A stretch of DNA of 64,000 nt from VYFG01 sp965213885. Its GTDB lineage: Bacteria > Pseudomonadota > Gammaproteobacteria > Arenicellales > Poriferihabitantaceae. Every line of letters starts with the position of its first letter. Within the stretch, counting starts at the first letter, position 1. The notes under the pieces were generated by a model that did not search any database, was not told the DNA's origin, and worked only from the letters and a program-made list of their open reading frames with translations. The translations under genes were made by a program, and so were the position numbers. Below are positions 10,339 to 20,068 of the stretch, in pieces. The stretch spans positions 806,001-870,000 of the forward strand of contig OZ243919.1 of assembly GCA_965213885.1 (NCBI GenBank). The letters run 5' to 3'.

Positions 10339-10793
10339 TACCCATGTTCCTTGGGGTGGGGATGCGGGAAATCATGCCATCCAATGCAATCGCGCGCAAG
10401 CGTGGCCCTTGGATGAAGTAAATCCGGTTGCGATATGGTTACGGATTTTGTGTGAACAATAATTAATTGTTGTAACTACTCAGGCCCTGCGGCCGAGGAT
10501 TGTTGGTTTGCGGCCATTCACCCTTTTGTGGGTACGGGCCTTGCATGGTGCTTTGTGAAGAGATGGACGGCATCACCGGCAAGGGCGATCTGGACGGCGA
10601 CGAGGGGGTAGTCTCCGGGAGTCGCCATTGAGCGGAGGTCACTCGAGATTCGGCACCAGGCCTGTGCGTGGAACGATGTCATGCACATGGCAAATCACCG
10701 GGAATTGGGGGCAGTTACTATAAGATTATGAATTTACTATAGAATTTATGTAGTCCCTTGACGTATCCTGGCATCCGCCGGAAAACATCAAAA
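10339..10793. other. AT-richer intergenic region downstream of tRNA-Leu
   Basis: A 455-base gap between the tRNA-Leu 3' end and the start of the AAA-ATPase gene. It holds an inverted repeat around 10458-10474 with AACAAT and ATTGTT arms, and an AT-rich patch at 10720-10750. No open frame of interest is present. The usual gammaproteobacterial continuation after this tRNA (rimP-nusA-infB) is absent. Confidence 0.5.
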
Positions 10794-10878
10794 TGGTGCC
10801 GAAGGAGGGACTCGAACCCTCACGCCGTGAAGCACAGCCCCCTCAAGACTGCGTGTCTACCAGTTCCACCACTTCGGC
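10794..10878 (-). tRNA. leuU: tRNA-Leu (anticodon GAG)
   Basis: An 85-nt class II tRNA on the minus strand. The acceptor stem GCCGAAG pairs with CUUCGGC, the CCA end is encoded, and the T arm reads GGGUUCGAGUCCC. The anticodon stem CAGUC/GGCUG encloses loop UUGAGGG with anticodon GAG, followed by a long variable arm typical of leucine tRNAs. It lies just downstream of secG on the same strand, an arrangement known from E. coli (secG-leuU), so it is probably cotranscribed with tpiA-secG. Confidence 0.95.
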
Positions 10879-10924
10879 GATTTTTCCTTGTCGGATTATA
10901 CCCTTGTCCGCGTAAATCGATGAA

Positions 10925-11311
10925 TCAGTTGCTGTCCGGTGCAGCGGGGATGTCAGATTCTTCCTGGGGGGTTGCCAGTTCATTGGCGCTGTCTGTCGAG
11001 GGGACGTCGCTGTCCGACGGGGTTTCCGCCTGCTCCAGCACGGATCCTTCCAGAACGCTGCGGGGACCGGCCTGCTTCGAGTAATAGAGCGCCAGGGTTA
11101 TGCTGGTGGCAAAAAACAGGGTGATCAGTATCGAAGTGGTACGGCTGAGGAAGTTGGCGGAACCCCTTGCCCCGAAGAGGCTCTGGGAGGAACCGCCGCC
11201 TCCGCCGAAGGCCGCCCCGGCATCAGCTCCCTTTCCCTGTTGCAACAGGACCAGGACCACGATTGCCACGGCAATGATCAGGTGAACGGCAAGCAGCAGG
11301 TTGGAAAACAT
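10925..11311 (-). CDS. secG: Protein translocase subunit SecG
   Basis: A 128-residue inner-membrane protein that assists the SecYEG translocon. The first hydrophobic helix (about residues 3-23), the LLQQGKGADAGAAFGGG loop with the following SLFGARGSANFLSR segment, and a second helix (about 57-76) are the standard SecG layout. The last 45 residues form an acidic Ser/Asp/Glu/Pro-rich tail, variable in the family. It lies 21 bases downstream of tpiA and upstream of tRNA-Leu, a conserved order. Confidence 0.95.
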   Translation of the reverse strand: MFSNLLLAVHLIIAVAIVVLVLLQQGKGADAGAAFGGGGGSSQSLFGARGSANFLSRTTSILITLFFATSITLALYYSKQAGPRSVLEGSVLEQAETPSDSDVPSTDSANELATPQEESDIPAAPDSN

Positions 11312-11332
11312 GAATGGTATATGGAATGTTTG

Positions 11333-12109
<777 letters not shown>

Positions 12110-12239
12110 TCCCTTGGGGCGGTCAAAAAGGGGCTGGATGGTACCCGCTGGCCGCATCGAAATCAAACGGCTCGGGCGGCCTTCCGTTCATGACCTGGCA
12201 GCATGGGCCGTCCCCCCTGGCATCGGTTCAGTCGACGGG

Positions 12240-13373
12240 CTATCTGGACAGGCAGCGGAAGAACCAGATGGACAGCAGGGCCAGCATGACGAACACCAGT
12301 ACCGTACCCTGCCAGCCCATCCAGCGATACATGACCAGGGGTAGCCAGGAGCCCAGTGTTCCGCTCAGGTAGTAGACCGACACGTAAATACCGTTGACCA
12401 CGCCCTTGTGCTCACTGGCGGTGTGGTTGAGATAACCGGACAGGGTGGCATGAATCAGGAACATGCCCGCGGCAAGCACCAGCATCAGTACAAACAGCAA
12501 CGTCATGTTCGGCACCAGGAACAGCACCAGGGTGCACAAGATGGTACCGGCACCGATCATCAGGACGATCTGTTCGCCGTGAAACCATGCGACGAGGCGG
12601 TTGCTCGAAAGAGCCACAGGTATACCGATCATGTAGCCGATGTAGGCCAGCGAAATGACGAAACTGCCGGTGCCTGGACGGATGTCTTCGATGCGGAACG
12701 GCAGCATGGCGAGGATGCCGGTGAAGCAGAAGAAAATCGTGAACAGCGCGAGATAGGACCAGGCATAGTTGGGCACCCGCAATACCCGCCCGACCGCCCT
12801 GGCATCGAGACGGTCGAAATTGAGCCTGGCATCCGCTCTCAGCCGCCTGCAGAACCACGCCGGGAGTAGCAGCGAGAGCCCTAGAACGAGGAAAACCCAT
12901 TGCCATCCCACGGTGGAGGCCAGGAAGCCGGACAGTACCCGGCCGCCGAATCCTCCGGCAATGGTGGCTGCGATATACATACCCATGACGGCGCGTATCC
13001 GTCCGGGAAGCGCCATGCTGGCGGCGTAGGTCATGGCGGCGGTGAACAGGGCCGGCAGCAAAAGGCCCTGGAGGAAGCGCAGTGCCAGCAGTTGCCAGAA
13101 TTCGCTGGCGAAAAACAGTGCCAGCTGGCCGAGAGAAATCAGGGAGAGGGCGGCGAGCAGCATGGTGCGCGCAGGCACCGCCTGGAGAAAGTAGCCGTAG
13201 AGAACCGGTGCAATGCCCAGGGGCAGGAGCACCACCGTGATCATCAGCGCCGCGCTGGTGATGGGAATGTCGAAGTCCCTGGCCAATTGCGGCAGGATGG
13301 GCTGGGGTGTGTACAGGGTACAGAAGACGAGGAAGGTCGTCGCGAGTACGATCCCGAGCTGACCGCGGGTCAT
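12240..13373 (-). CDS. MFS transporter
   Basis: A 377-residue major facilitator superfamily protein with about 12 predicted transmembrane helices. The first-helix TLYTPQPILPQLARDF segment and the overall length resemble the YnfM/arabinose-efflux-like exporters; the substrate is not predictable. It begins about 20 bases after the stop of the endonuclease/exonuclease/phosphatase gene, so it is probably the last member of the aminotransferase-sulfotransferase set and may move that pathway's product or substrate. The 130-base gap to tpiA suggests a transcriptional break. Confidence 0.85.
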   Translation of the reverse strand: MTRGQLGIVLATTFLVFCTLYTPQPILPQLARDFDIPITSAALMITVVLLPLGIAPVLYGYFLQAVPARTMLLAALSLISLGQLALFFASEFWQLLALRFLQGLLLPALFTAAMTYAASMALPGRIRAVMGMYIAATIAGGFGGRVLSGFLASTVGWQWVFLVLGLSLLLPAWFCRRLRADARLNFDRLDARAVGRVLRVPNYAWSYLALFTIFFCFTGILAMLPFRIEDIRPGTGSFVISLAYIGYMIGIPVALSSNRLVAWFHGEQIVLMIGAGTILCTLVLFLVPNMTLLFVLMLVLAAGMFLIHATLSGYLNHTASEHKGVVNGIYVSVYYLSGTLGSWLPLVMYRWMGWQGTVLVFVMLALLSIWFFRCLSR

Positions 13374-13394
13374 GGATGGCGGGTGTCCGGGGGC

Positions 13395-14255
13395 CTAGAA
13401 GTCAATTTCGGTCCAGAGAGGCAGGTGATCCGAACCGGTGGCAGCGGTATCGATGCGGCAGCTTCGCACCTGTTGCCGGATGGAGGGGCTCACGAAGCAG
13501 TAGTCGAGGATTGCAGGGACATCGCGTATGTCGCTGGTATGGCCTTCAGCCCGGTCATTGCCCGCCGCAACCCAGGCATCGACGAAGCCATCCTCGGGGG
13601 TGATCCTGCCGCCGTAGTCGCTTCTGGGTCCGGCGATCCGGTCGTATTCCGGCGAATCCGGCTGGCAGTTGAAATCACCCATCAGGATGGCAGGGTAGGG
13701 CACGGACTGGTCGTGGACGCCGGCTTCATAGGGAATTCCGGACAGATTTCCGCACATGGCGGCACCTTCGTGCACGGCGCTTCGGTGGATATCGATCAGG
13801 CGGTCTACCTGGGGCAGCCGGCTGGCGGAAGAGAGATGGCACAGATGTACCGAGTAGATCCTGAGACGGGTGTCGCCGCAATCGATAGTGGCCTCCACGG
13901 TACTGCGCTGGATGCTGAGGGCGTCGACGCTGCCCATCTTCGGCAAGAGGTGATGGCGGCTTCTCAGAATGGGATGCCGGCTCAGCACCAGGTTGCCGAA
14001 CTGGCGCCGGCGCGCCTCGTCCGGGCGGCTCCCGCCGACGTGAATGTCCACCCCGGGTCCGTAGGACCAGAAGTACGCGGGCAGGTGCTCCGCCAGCAGC
14101 ACGACCTGGTCGATCATGCCGGTATGGGGCCAGTAGCGGTCCACTTCCTGGAGCGCGATCACATCGGCGCCGGCCACTTCCCGCGCGATCCGCGCAAGGT
14201 CCACCCCCCCGTCCCGGCCCGTGCCGTACTGGATGTTATAGGAAACGAAACGCAT
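13395..14255 (-). CDS. Endonuclease/exonuclease/phosphatase (EEP) superfamily hydrolase
   Basis: A 286-residue EEP-fold hydrolase. The start at 14255 gives MRFVSYNIQYG, the first conserved motif, and overlaps the upstream sulfotransferase stop as ATGA; the longer frame from 14381 lies inside that gene. Other motifs are ALQEVDRYW (metal-binding Glu), MGDFNCQPDSPEY (Asp and Asn) and the terminal GSDHLPLW (Asp-His pair). Members cleave phosphodiesters or phosphomonoesters in nucleic acids, lipids or small molecules. The tight coupling to an aminotransferase and a sulfotransferase-like gene favours a small-molecule phosphoester over DNA, but this is inference. Confidence 0.85.
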   Translation of the reverse strand: MRFVSYNIQYGTGRDGGVDLARIAREVAGADVIALQEVDRYWPHTGMIDQVVLLAEHLPAYFWSYGPGVDIHVGGSRPDEARRRQFGNLVLSRHPILRSRHHLLPKMGSVDALSIQRSTVEATIDCGDTRLRIYSVHLCHLSSASRLPQVDRLIDIHRSAVHEGAAMCGNLSGIPYEAGVHDQSVPYPAILMGDFNCQPDSPEYDRIAGPRSDYGGRITPEDGFVDAWVAAGNDRAEGHTSDIRDVPAILDYCFVSPSIRQQVRSCRIDTAATGSDHLPLWTEIDF

Positions 14256-14983
14256 CAGACCAACAGGCGTCGCCGGTAAAGCGACTGGTAGAACGGCTCC
14301 GCTGCGTCCGCGATCCTGCGAAGGGCCGGTTCGAGATCGGATTTCGTTTCCCGATAGGGCTCGAACGAGGTGGATTTCCACACTGAGTCATACCAGTATT
14401 TTCCCCATACCCCGTCGCTGTCCCTCCGCCCCGGTTGCCAGGCGATCATTGCGTCGAGATAGGGGATGCCGAGTTGTTCGCACATGGCTTTCAACATGGG
14501 CACTGGATTCATCAGGAAGTCCCTGCTGTCGATCACCATTGGCGGGGTGGTTGCGGTTCCGGCCACGTAATCGTAGAGCTCGGCCTGCTGGCGGAATCCA
14601 ACGTCCTCGACCGTGATATCGGGACGGACGCGGCTGTAGGAGGCGACGACCTGGTCCGGGCGCCGGATCAGGAAGCAGTTGACGAGGCCACGCATCCAGT
14701 CCCTGCCCATGTCCGGGAGCAGGTGCATGGTCATGTGTTTCTGGTAGAAGACCGGGGATCTCCCGGGCGGATCTTCGAGGCAGCGACCGGCGATCGCTTC
14801 CCAGTCCATCCCCTGGTCCGCGATGACTTCCTCGGCCCCGGGATGTGGGATGCCGGTCCTGTGGAGGTAGTGACCATAGAAGGGCTCGTCCCAGACTTCG
14901 GTGTCGGGCCGGTTTTCGAAGGCGCGCATCATCGCGGTGGAGATGTTGCGCGGACCAGACCACATGGCGACCCGCAGGGTCAT
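14255..14983 (-). CDS. Sulfotransferase-like P-loop protein
   Basis: A 242-residue protein of the sulfotransferase family. The N-terminal WSGPRNISTAMMRAF resembles the 5'-phosphosulfate-binding loop of PAPS-dependent enzymes, and the FLIRRPDQVVASYSR segment resembles the 3'-phosphate-binding region. It overlaps the upstream aminotransferase stop and the downstream EEP start, both as ATGA, so the three are likely translated together. From memory, plant proteins called branched-chain aminotransferase-like carry a domain of this type, with the same W-S-x-P-R-x-x-S-T pattern, fused to a class IV aminotransferase. Whether it transfers sulfate or uses another nucleotide is unknown. Confidence 0.8.
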   Translation of the reverse strand: MTLRVAMWSGPRNISTAMMRAFENRPDTEVWDEPFYGHYLHRTGIPHPGAEEVIADQGMDWEAIAGRCLEDPPGRSPVFYQKHMTMHLLPDMGRDWMRGLVNCFLIRRPDQVVASYSRVRPDITVEDVGFRQQAELYDYVAGTATTPPMVIDSRDFLMNPVPMLKAMCEQLGIPYLDAMIAWQPGRRDSDGVWGKYWYDSVWKSTSFEPYRETKSDLEPALRRIADAAEPFYQSLYRRRLLV

Positions 14984-15885
14984 GATTCGCTTTCGATCAG
15001 TTCCAGGTACAGCTGCTGCAGCCGTTCCACGAGGGGGCCGCGCTGGCCGTCGCCGATGACGCGGCCGTCCACTTCCGATACCGGCGTGACGCCCGCGAAG
15101 GTGCCGGTGACAAAGCTTTCCTCGGCCCCGTAGACGTCGGTGAGGCTGAAATTCCTCTCGCTGACGGGAATGCCGTGATCGCGGCAGATCCGGATGATGT
15201 TGCCCCGGGTGATGCCGCCCAGGCAGTAGTCTCCGCTCGATGTCCAGACCTCCCCGTTGCGGACGATGAAGAAATGGGTGGAGTTGCAGGTGGCAACGAA
15301 GCCATGGGGATCCAGCATCAATGCCTCGTCCGCTCCGGCCTTGGCTGCCTGGATGCAGGCGGCGATGCAGTTCAGCTTGGAATGGCTGTTGAGCTTGGGG
15401 TCCTGGACATCCGGGTATCCCCGGCGGACATGGACGGTAAAGAGCCGGATACCACGGGTCAGCGTTTCCGGCAGGGCGGTTTTGTATTCCGGGATGATCA
15501 CGATGGTGGGCGGCGAGATCGTGACCCTGGGATCCTGGTAGGGTGTTGCCTTGACGCCACGGGTGACCATGAGGCGGATATGCACGTCGTCGGTCATGTC
15601 ATTTGCCCGCAGGCAATCGCGGAGCCGCCGTTCCAGTTCTTCCGTTGACACGACCATCTCCATGTCGATGGTCTTGGCACCCTCGTACAGCCTTTTCAGG
15701 TGCTGATCCAGGAAGGCAATCCTCCCGTTGTGGACACGGAGTCCTTCCCAGATCCCGTCACCGAGCACAAACCCGCTGTCAAAGACCGAGACCTTAGCCT
15801 GGTCCCGGGGATACAGCTCTCCGTTGATATCGATCAGGATGGACGCATTGCGCGGATCGTCCTGGTAATCGTGGGTCCCCTTCAT
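14980..15885 (-). CDS. Class IV PLP-dependent aminotransferase (BCAT/D-amino acid aminotransferase-like)
   Basis: A 301-residue fold-type IV aminotransferase. The family N-terminal pattern (VNGELYPRDQAKVSVFD, then GFVLGDGIWEGLRV) is present, and the PLP-binding lysine is expected in LNSHSKLNCIAA. C-terminal motifs include GFVATCNSTHFFIV and LGGITRGNIIRIC. The ATG at 15885 is preferred by alignment with family N-termini; ATGs at 15927 and 15969 are also in frame and no strong ribosome binding site decides. Its stop overlaps the sulfotransferase start as ATGA. It could act on branched-chain, D-amino or other amino acids; the residues seen do not settle this. Confidence 0.85.
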   Translation of the reverse strand: MKGTHDYQDDPRNASILIDINGELYPRDQAKVSVFDSGFVLGDGIWEGLRVHNGRIAFLDQHLKRLYEGAKTIDMEMVVSTEELERRLRDCLRANDMTDDVHIRLMVTRGVKATPYQDPRVTISPPTIVIIPEYKTALPETLTRGIRLFTVHVRRGYPDVQDPKLNSHSKLNCIAACIQAAKAGADEALMLDPHGFVATCNSTHFFIVRNGEVWTSSGDYCLGGITRGNIIRICRDHGIPVSERNFSLTDVYGAEESFVTGTFAGVTPVSEVDGRVIGDGQRGPLVERLQQLYLELIESES

Positions 15886-16321
15886 GGCGGTAGTGACGGA
15901 ACAGTTGGTTTCGGGGAGCGCAATCATAACAACCCGGATGGTGGAAGTCCTACGCGCCAACGTCTGCAACGGCCGGCATCCGGGCGATTTTCTTCATTCC
16001 GGCACCCTGTGACCATGGCGACGCGTGATCACGATCAGGATACAGCTCCCGGAATGACCATCCGGCGAGGTCCTTAGTCATCAACGTTGGGTTATGTGTG
16101 AATGGCCGAAAATGAAAAATTCCTTGGCCCCAGGTCCCGAGTAGTTATCCGGCGACAACAGGTCCGGGCAAGCATCTGGCCAGAGCCAGAGTCAGTCAGA
16201 GTCAGTGGAGGAGATGTACTCCGCATGGTATGATGTACGGCAACCGGCGGGGCCCGCCGGCACTGCACCGGGTAATGGAAAACCTGCGTCATTACATCGT
16301 ACTCGTGGGGGTGAAGAGACC
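15886..16321. promoter_or_regulatory. Divergent intergenic region between aminotransferase and NCS2 permease
   Basis: About 436 bases that must hold both outward promoters. A 10-base unit CAGAGTCAGT is repeated twice in tandem at 16187-16206. A Shine-Dalgarno-like GGGGGTGAAGAG precedes the permease ATG. No riboswitch fold was recognised by eye. Confidence 0.45.
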
Positions 16322-17695
16322 ATGGCCTTGACCAATCCAAAACTCGGGACGCCCGAGCAGCTTCGAGACCCGAACTACACACCATCGCCTGCATCGGCCA
16401 TTCCGCTCGGCATCCAGCATGTGTTGGCGATGTTCATCAGCAACGTGACACCCGCGATCATCATTGCAGGTGCGGCGGGATTCGGCTTCGGCTCGAATTC
16501 GCCGGAATTCCCGAACCTCATCTACATGATCCAGATGTCGATGCTGTTCGCGGGCGTTGCGACATTGATCCAGACAATCGGGTTCGGGCCGGTTGGAGCG
16601 CGGTTGCCGATCGTGCAGGGCACGAGCTTTGCGTTCATACCGATCATGATTCCGCTGGTTGCAGGCAAGGGGGTCGATGCCATGGCCGCGGTCATGGGCG
16701 GGGTGCTCGTCGGTGGCCTGTTTCACACCTGCCTTGCCCCGTTTATCGGCCGTATCCGGTTTGCGTTGCCGCCGTTGGTGACCGGTCTCGTTGTCATGAT
16801 GATCGGGCTGGCGTTGCTCAAGGTCGGGATTCAATATGCCGCCGGCGGCGTACCCGCGATCGGGAAGCCTGAATACGGCAGCCTGCTGAACTGGTCCGTG
16901 GCACTCGTCGTGATCGTGGTGACACTGGGGCTGAAGTTCTTCACTCGCGGCATGGCCTCTGTGGCCGCCGTGCTGCTCGGGCTCATCGCCGGTTACCTCG
17001 TAGCCTTGGCACTGGGCATGGTGAACTTCGATGCCGTCGGACGGGCTGCTGTTTTCGCGTTGCCGAATCCGTTGCATTTCGGTATCGAGTTTTCCGCTGC
17101 CGCCATTATCGGCTTTTGCCTGATGGCGTTCATTTCCGCCATCGAGACGGTTGGCGACGTGTCCGGAATCACCAAGGGCGGTGCCGGCCGGGAGGCGACG
17201 GATGATGAAATCAAGGGCGCGACGTTTGCCGACGGACTCGGTACGGCAGTTTCGGGCCTGTTCGGCGCGCTGCCGAACACCTCGTTCTCGCAAAACGTCG
17301 GCCTGATCGCGATCACCGGGGTGATGAGCCGGCACGTCGTGACATACGGCGCCATCCTGCTGGTGGTTGCGGGCTTTGTGCCCAAGGTGGGGGCACTGGT
17401 GTCAACCATTCCGATCGAGGTGCTCGGTGGCGGTGTCATCGTGATGTTCGGCATGGTGGTTTCCGCGGGCATCAACATGCTCTCGGACGTCAGCTGGAAC
17501 CGGCGCAACATGGTGATATTTGCGGTCTCCGTGTCGATCGGATTCGGCCTGCAGCTCGAGCCTGGCGCACTGCAGCACCTGCCGGGCACTGCAAAGGTTC
17601 TGCTGACTTCGGGGCTCCTGCCCGCCGCCATCATCGCGATCATCCTGAACCTGGTGTTGCCCGAGGAACTCGTCGGCGAGTCCGAGGATTCCTGA
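16322..17695 (+). CDS. NCS2-family xanthine/uric acid permease
   Basis: A 457-residue inner-membrane proton symporter of the nucleobase:cation NCS2 family. The ATG at 16322 follows a clear ribosome binding site (GGGGGTGAAGAG); the open frame extends to 16205 without family similarity. The protein holds around 14 hydrophobic segments, the FISAIETVGDVSGITK segment, and the signature QNVGLIAITGVMSRH, where the Gln fits purine (xanthine/urate) rather than uracil transporters. It stands alone on the plus strand; no purine-degradation genes flank it in this window. Confidence 0.9.
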   Translation: MALTNPKLGTPEQLRDPNYTPSPASAIPLGIQHVLAMFISNVTPAIIIAGAAGFGFGSNSPEFPNLIYMIQMSMLFAGVATLIQTIGFGPVGARLPIVQGTSFAFIPIMIPLVAGKGVDAMAAVMGGVLVGGLFHTCLAPFIGRIRFALPPLVTGLVVMMIGLALLKVGIQYAAGGVPAIGKPEYGSLLNWSVALVVIVVTLGLKFFTRGMASVAAVLLGLIAGYLVALALGMVNFDAVGRAAVFALPNPLHFGIEFSAAAIIGFCLMAFISAIETVGDVSGITKGGAGREATDDEIKGATFADGLGTAVSGLFGALPNTSFSQNVGLIAITGVMSRHVVTYGAILLVVAGFVPKVGALVSTIPIEVLGGGVIVMFGMVVSAGINMLSDVSWNRRNMVIFAVSVSIGFGLQLEPGALQHLPGTAKVLLTSGLLPAAIIAIILNLVLPEELVGESEDS

Positions 17696-17765
17696 TCCGA
17701 GGCCATCTCCACCGCCCGCGTACCTGATGCAGGCCCTCCTTCGGTGGGGGTCTGATTCCGAGGCC

Positions 17766-18977
17766 CTATTGCCGGAAAACCAGTAATTTCAACTCCCTGT
17801 CCTGAACCGATATCAAGCCGAGATCGATCAGTTTACGCAAGTCCCTGTCCCGTGTTTTACGGGTCAGTTTCTCGTACATCCCCGTATACCAAGGCTGCGT
17901 CTGGATCATTCGGAGCGCGTGGTCGGTTCCCCTTGGCAGCAGGTTGTTGATGATCATGAACTGGCGTTCGTTGATTGTCCTTTCCCGGTAGCAGGACGAA
18001 ACATAATTCTCGTACAGGACGAATCCGAGTAGCTGATTTACCCGGGAATGCAAAGAAAAGAATACCTCCCTGAGGCGTATCAGGAAAAATTCCACGAACG
18101 GCGTGTTCGCCACTTTTCGATCTTTCCCTTCGAGTGTTCGTGATGTATTGAATGCCAGGAAATACCCGTCGATGTGTTCCAGGTAAGCCCTTGCCAGCGC
18201 ATAGTGTGCAAACGCCATTCCCGAGCTTTTGAGCAGCAGTGCCTCGATGACTCTTCCAACCCGCCCGTTACTGTCAAAAAACGGATGTATCCGTTCGAAA
18301 TAGGAATGTGCCAGTGGGGCCCTGATCAGGGGGTGCTGCTCAAGCATGTAGTCGCTGTTGATCCACTGGATGAAGTGCCGCATCAGCATCCGGATGTCTT
18401 CCAGGCACTGGGGAGGTGTATCGACGCCGCCATGGTCGGAATCGCCGACGACAGTCTTCGCCTGCTTGGTATTGTCGCGATATCTGCCGGGCATATTCGA
18501 TGGATGGGTGAGCCCGCCGGTGATCATCCCATGCAGTTCGATGATGATTTCCTCGCTCAGCAGAAACGAAAGCCCACGGCGGCCCTCGACTACATTGTCC
18601 GTATTCTGGATGAGCCAATCGACATGTTCGTATGCCCGTTTCAGGTTCACCACCCGACGTTCCTTTTCGGTGGTGATCTCTTCGACCTGGGGGTCATGAC
18701 TGAAGATTTCACTGATTTCCATTTCTGACATTGTTCCACCCTCGATCGTGTTGGTTCCAAATACGCTGGAGACCAAGACCTCCCGCTCCAAATCCATGGC
18801 GATTTGCGGCAGCAGCGGTACCGACGCAAACATGGCGTGGTTGTCCTCCACTCTCTCGATGAGTGGTGTAATGACGGACCTGTCCAACCCGACCTGGAAA
18901 TGGAAAATCCCGGATCGATGGGTTTCCACAACCATGTCCTCGATTGTATTAGAGAAAATGTCCAATTGTTTTTTCAT
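17766..18977 (-). CDS. Fic/DOC family protein with N-terminal inhibitory motif
   Basis: A 403-residue Fic protein, predicted to transfer AMP or another nucleotide moiety onto a target protein. The catalytic loop near residue 230 reads HPFFDSNGRVGR, keeping His, Phe, Asn and both Arg, but with Ser where the usual motif has Gly (HPFxxGNGR). The N-terminal TNTIEG matches the [S/T]xxxE[G/N] inhibitory motif, which makes this a class II self-inhibited member. The gene is AT-richer than its neighbours and preceded by a very AT-rich stretch, suggesting acquisition by transfer. No antitoxin-like gene is adjacent. It starts with MKKQLDIF; the upstream region carries no second candidate start. Confidence 0.88.
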   Translation of the reverse strand: MKKQLDIFSNTIEDMVVETHRSGIFHFQVGLDRSVITPLIERVEDNHAMFASVPLLPQIAMDLEREVLVSSVFGTNTIEGGTMSEMEISEIFSHDPQVEEITTEKERRVVNLKRAYEHVDWLIQNTDNVVEGRRGLSFLLSEEIIIELHGMITGGLTHPSNMPGRYRDNTKQAKTVVGDSDHGGVDTPPQCLEDIRMLMRHFIQWINSDYMLEQHPLIRAPLAHSYFERIHPFFDSNGRVGRVIEALLLKSSGMAFAHYALARAYLEHIDGYFLAFNTSRTLEGKDRKVANTPFVEFFLIRLREVFFSLHSRVNQLLGFVLYENYVSSCYRERTINERQFMIINNLLPRGTDHALRMIQTQPWYTGMYEKLTRKTRDRDLRKLIDLGLISVQDRELKLLVFRQ

Positions 18978-19381
18978 ATTATATTAATATAAATAATAAG
19001 TTAAAATTATTTTGACTCAAGTATTATAAATTATATGTCCAAAATAATGTCTCAAATAAAGGTGAGGAAAATTACCCCCGATGCATGTAACCTACGCGGG
19101 AGATTGTTCCGGGTATCTCAAGTTGGTAATCTCGCGACCGTCGTTCAGGGTCTCCCCGAACTACGTGGCCTCTACGGCACGGGGCACGGTCAGCATGAAC
19201 CGATGTCCGGCCTGACGGCGTGACACGCGCGGCTCGCCGCCGGTGCGGTCTTGACCTTGGCGGTGATCCTGTTTGAGACGCACGAGGCGACTATCGGCAC
19301 GTCATGACGGGCGTGTTTGCGGCGGGAAAGGGGACAGATGCGATACAACACGTGTTTCTTCCGCTGATACGGGATCTGAAA
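18978..19381. other. AT-rich divergent region upstream of the Fic gene
   Basis: About 400 bases between the divergent Fic and thioredoxin-fold genes. Positions 18978-19045 are strongly AT-rich and probably hold the Fic promoter; a possible TTGACT sequence lies at 19012. A 62-codon frame at 19035-19223 has no recognisable feature and is not called. Confidence 0.45.
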
Positions 19382-19852
19382 ATGTTAGAAACCACACCCG
19401 ATTGGACAGTCCGTGAGTGGCTCAATTCCGACAGGCCGCTCTCATTACAGGATTTTCCGGGAAAGATCGTCGTAATCGAGGCTTTCCAGATGCTTTGCCC
19501 GGGGTGCGTCAGTCACGGGTTGCCCCTGGCGCAGAAAATCCGGGATACGTTCAGTGCCGACGAGGTCGCGGTGATCGGCCTTCATACCGTTTTCGAACAC
19601 CACGAAGTCCAGGGAAGCAAATCGGCACTGGAGGCTTTCCTGCACGAGTACCGATACCGATTCCCCGTCGGGATCGACCTGCGCAATGAAGGAGAGCGGA
19701 TACCCGTTACCATGAGAGACTATGAAATGCAGGGTACTCCCACTTTCGTACTCATTGACAGGAAGGGTCAGCGCAGAAGACAGTATTTTGGTATGGTCAA
19801 CGAGTTGGTCATCGGCTCAGAGATCGGTCGGTTGATGGCAGAACAGCTGTAG
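19382..19852 (+). CDS. TlpA/AhpC-like thioredoxin-fold protein
   Basis: A 156-residue redoxin. The ATG at 19382 follows GGGATCTGAAA and gives MLETTPDWTVREWL; the frame is open to 19304 but the extra part has no family similarity. The redox-active CPGC is at residues 39-42, and a cis-proline loop GTPTFVLID lies near residue 120, both typical of TlpA-like proteins. No signal peptide or membrane anchor is visible, so it is predicted cytoplasmic, unlike cytochrome-maturation TlpA proteins. Its partner is unknown and it has no close neighbours. Confidence 0.8.
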   Translation: MLETTPDWTVREWLNSDRPLSLQDFPGKIVVIEAFQMLCPGCVSHGLPLAQKIRDTFSADEVAVIGLHTVFEHHEVQGSKSALEAFLHEYRYRFPVGIDLRNEGERIPVTMRDYEMQGTPTFVLIDRKGQRRRQYFGMVNELVIGSEIGRLMAEQL

Positions 19853-20068
19853 AATCCGTATTTCTCCCGGCGAACCGGAACATCACCTTGCAGCGGTGTC
19901 GGCCGTCAATCATTCCGAGAAAGACAGCAAAATGAGTACCCCAGTCGGCATGGTTCGGATGCCGGGAAAAAACAGCGCGAAGACCGGGGCGGTTCCGGGA
20001 GCCCTGCCCGGGAGCGAGGCCCGGCCGATGGCCCCGGGGGACCGGAAAATCACCATCTGTCCAGAACC

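Noticed and set aside
16187..16206. Tandem 10-base repeat upstream of the NCS2 permease as a regulatory array
   Set aside because: Only two copies are present; a chance duplication is as likely.
19035..19223. A 62-codon frame upstream of the redoxin gene
   Set aside because: No ribosome binding site, no similarity to a known family, and atypical composition.
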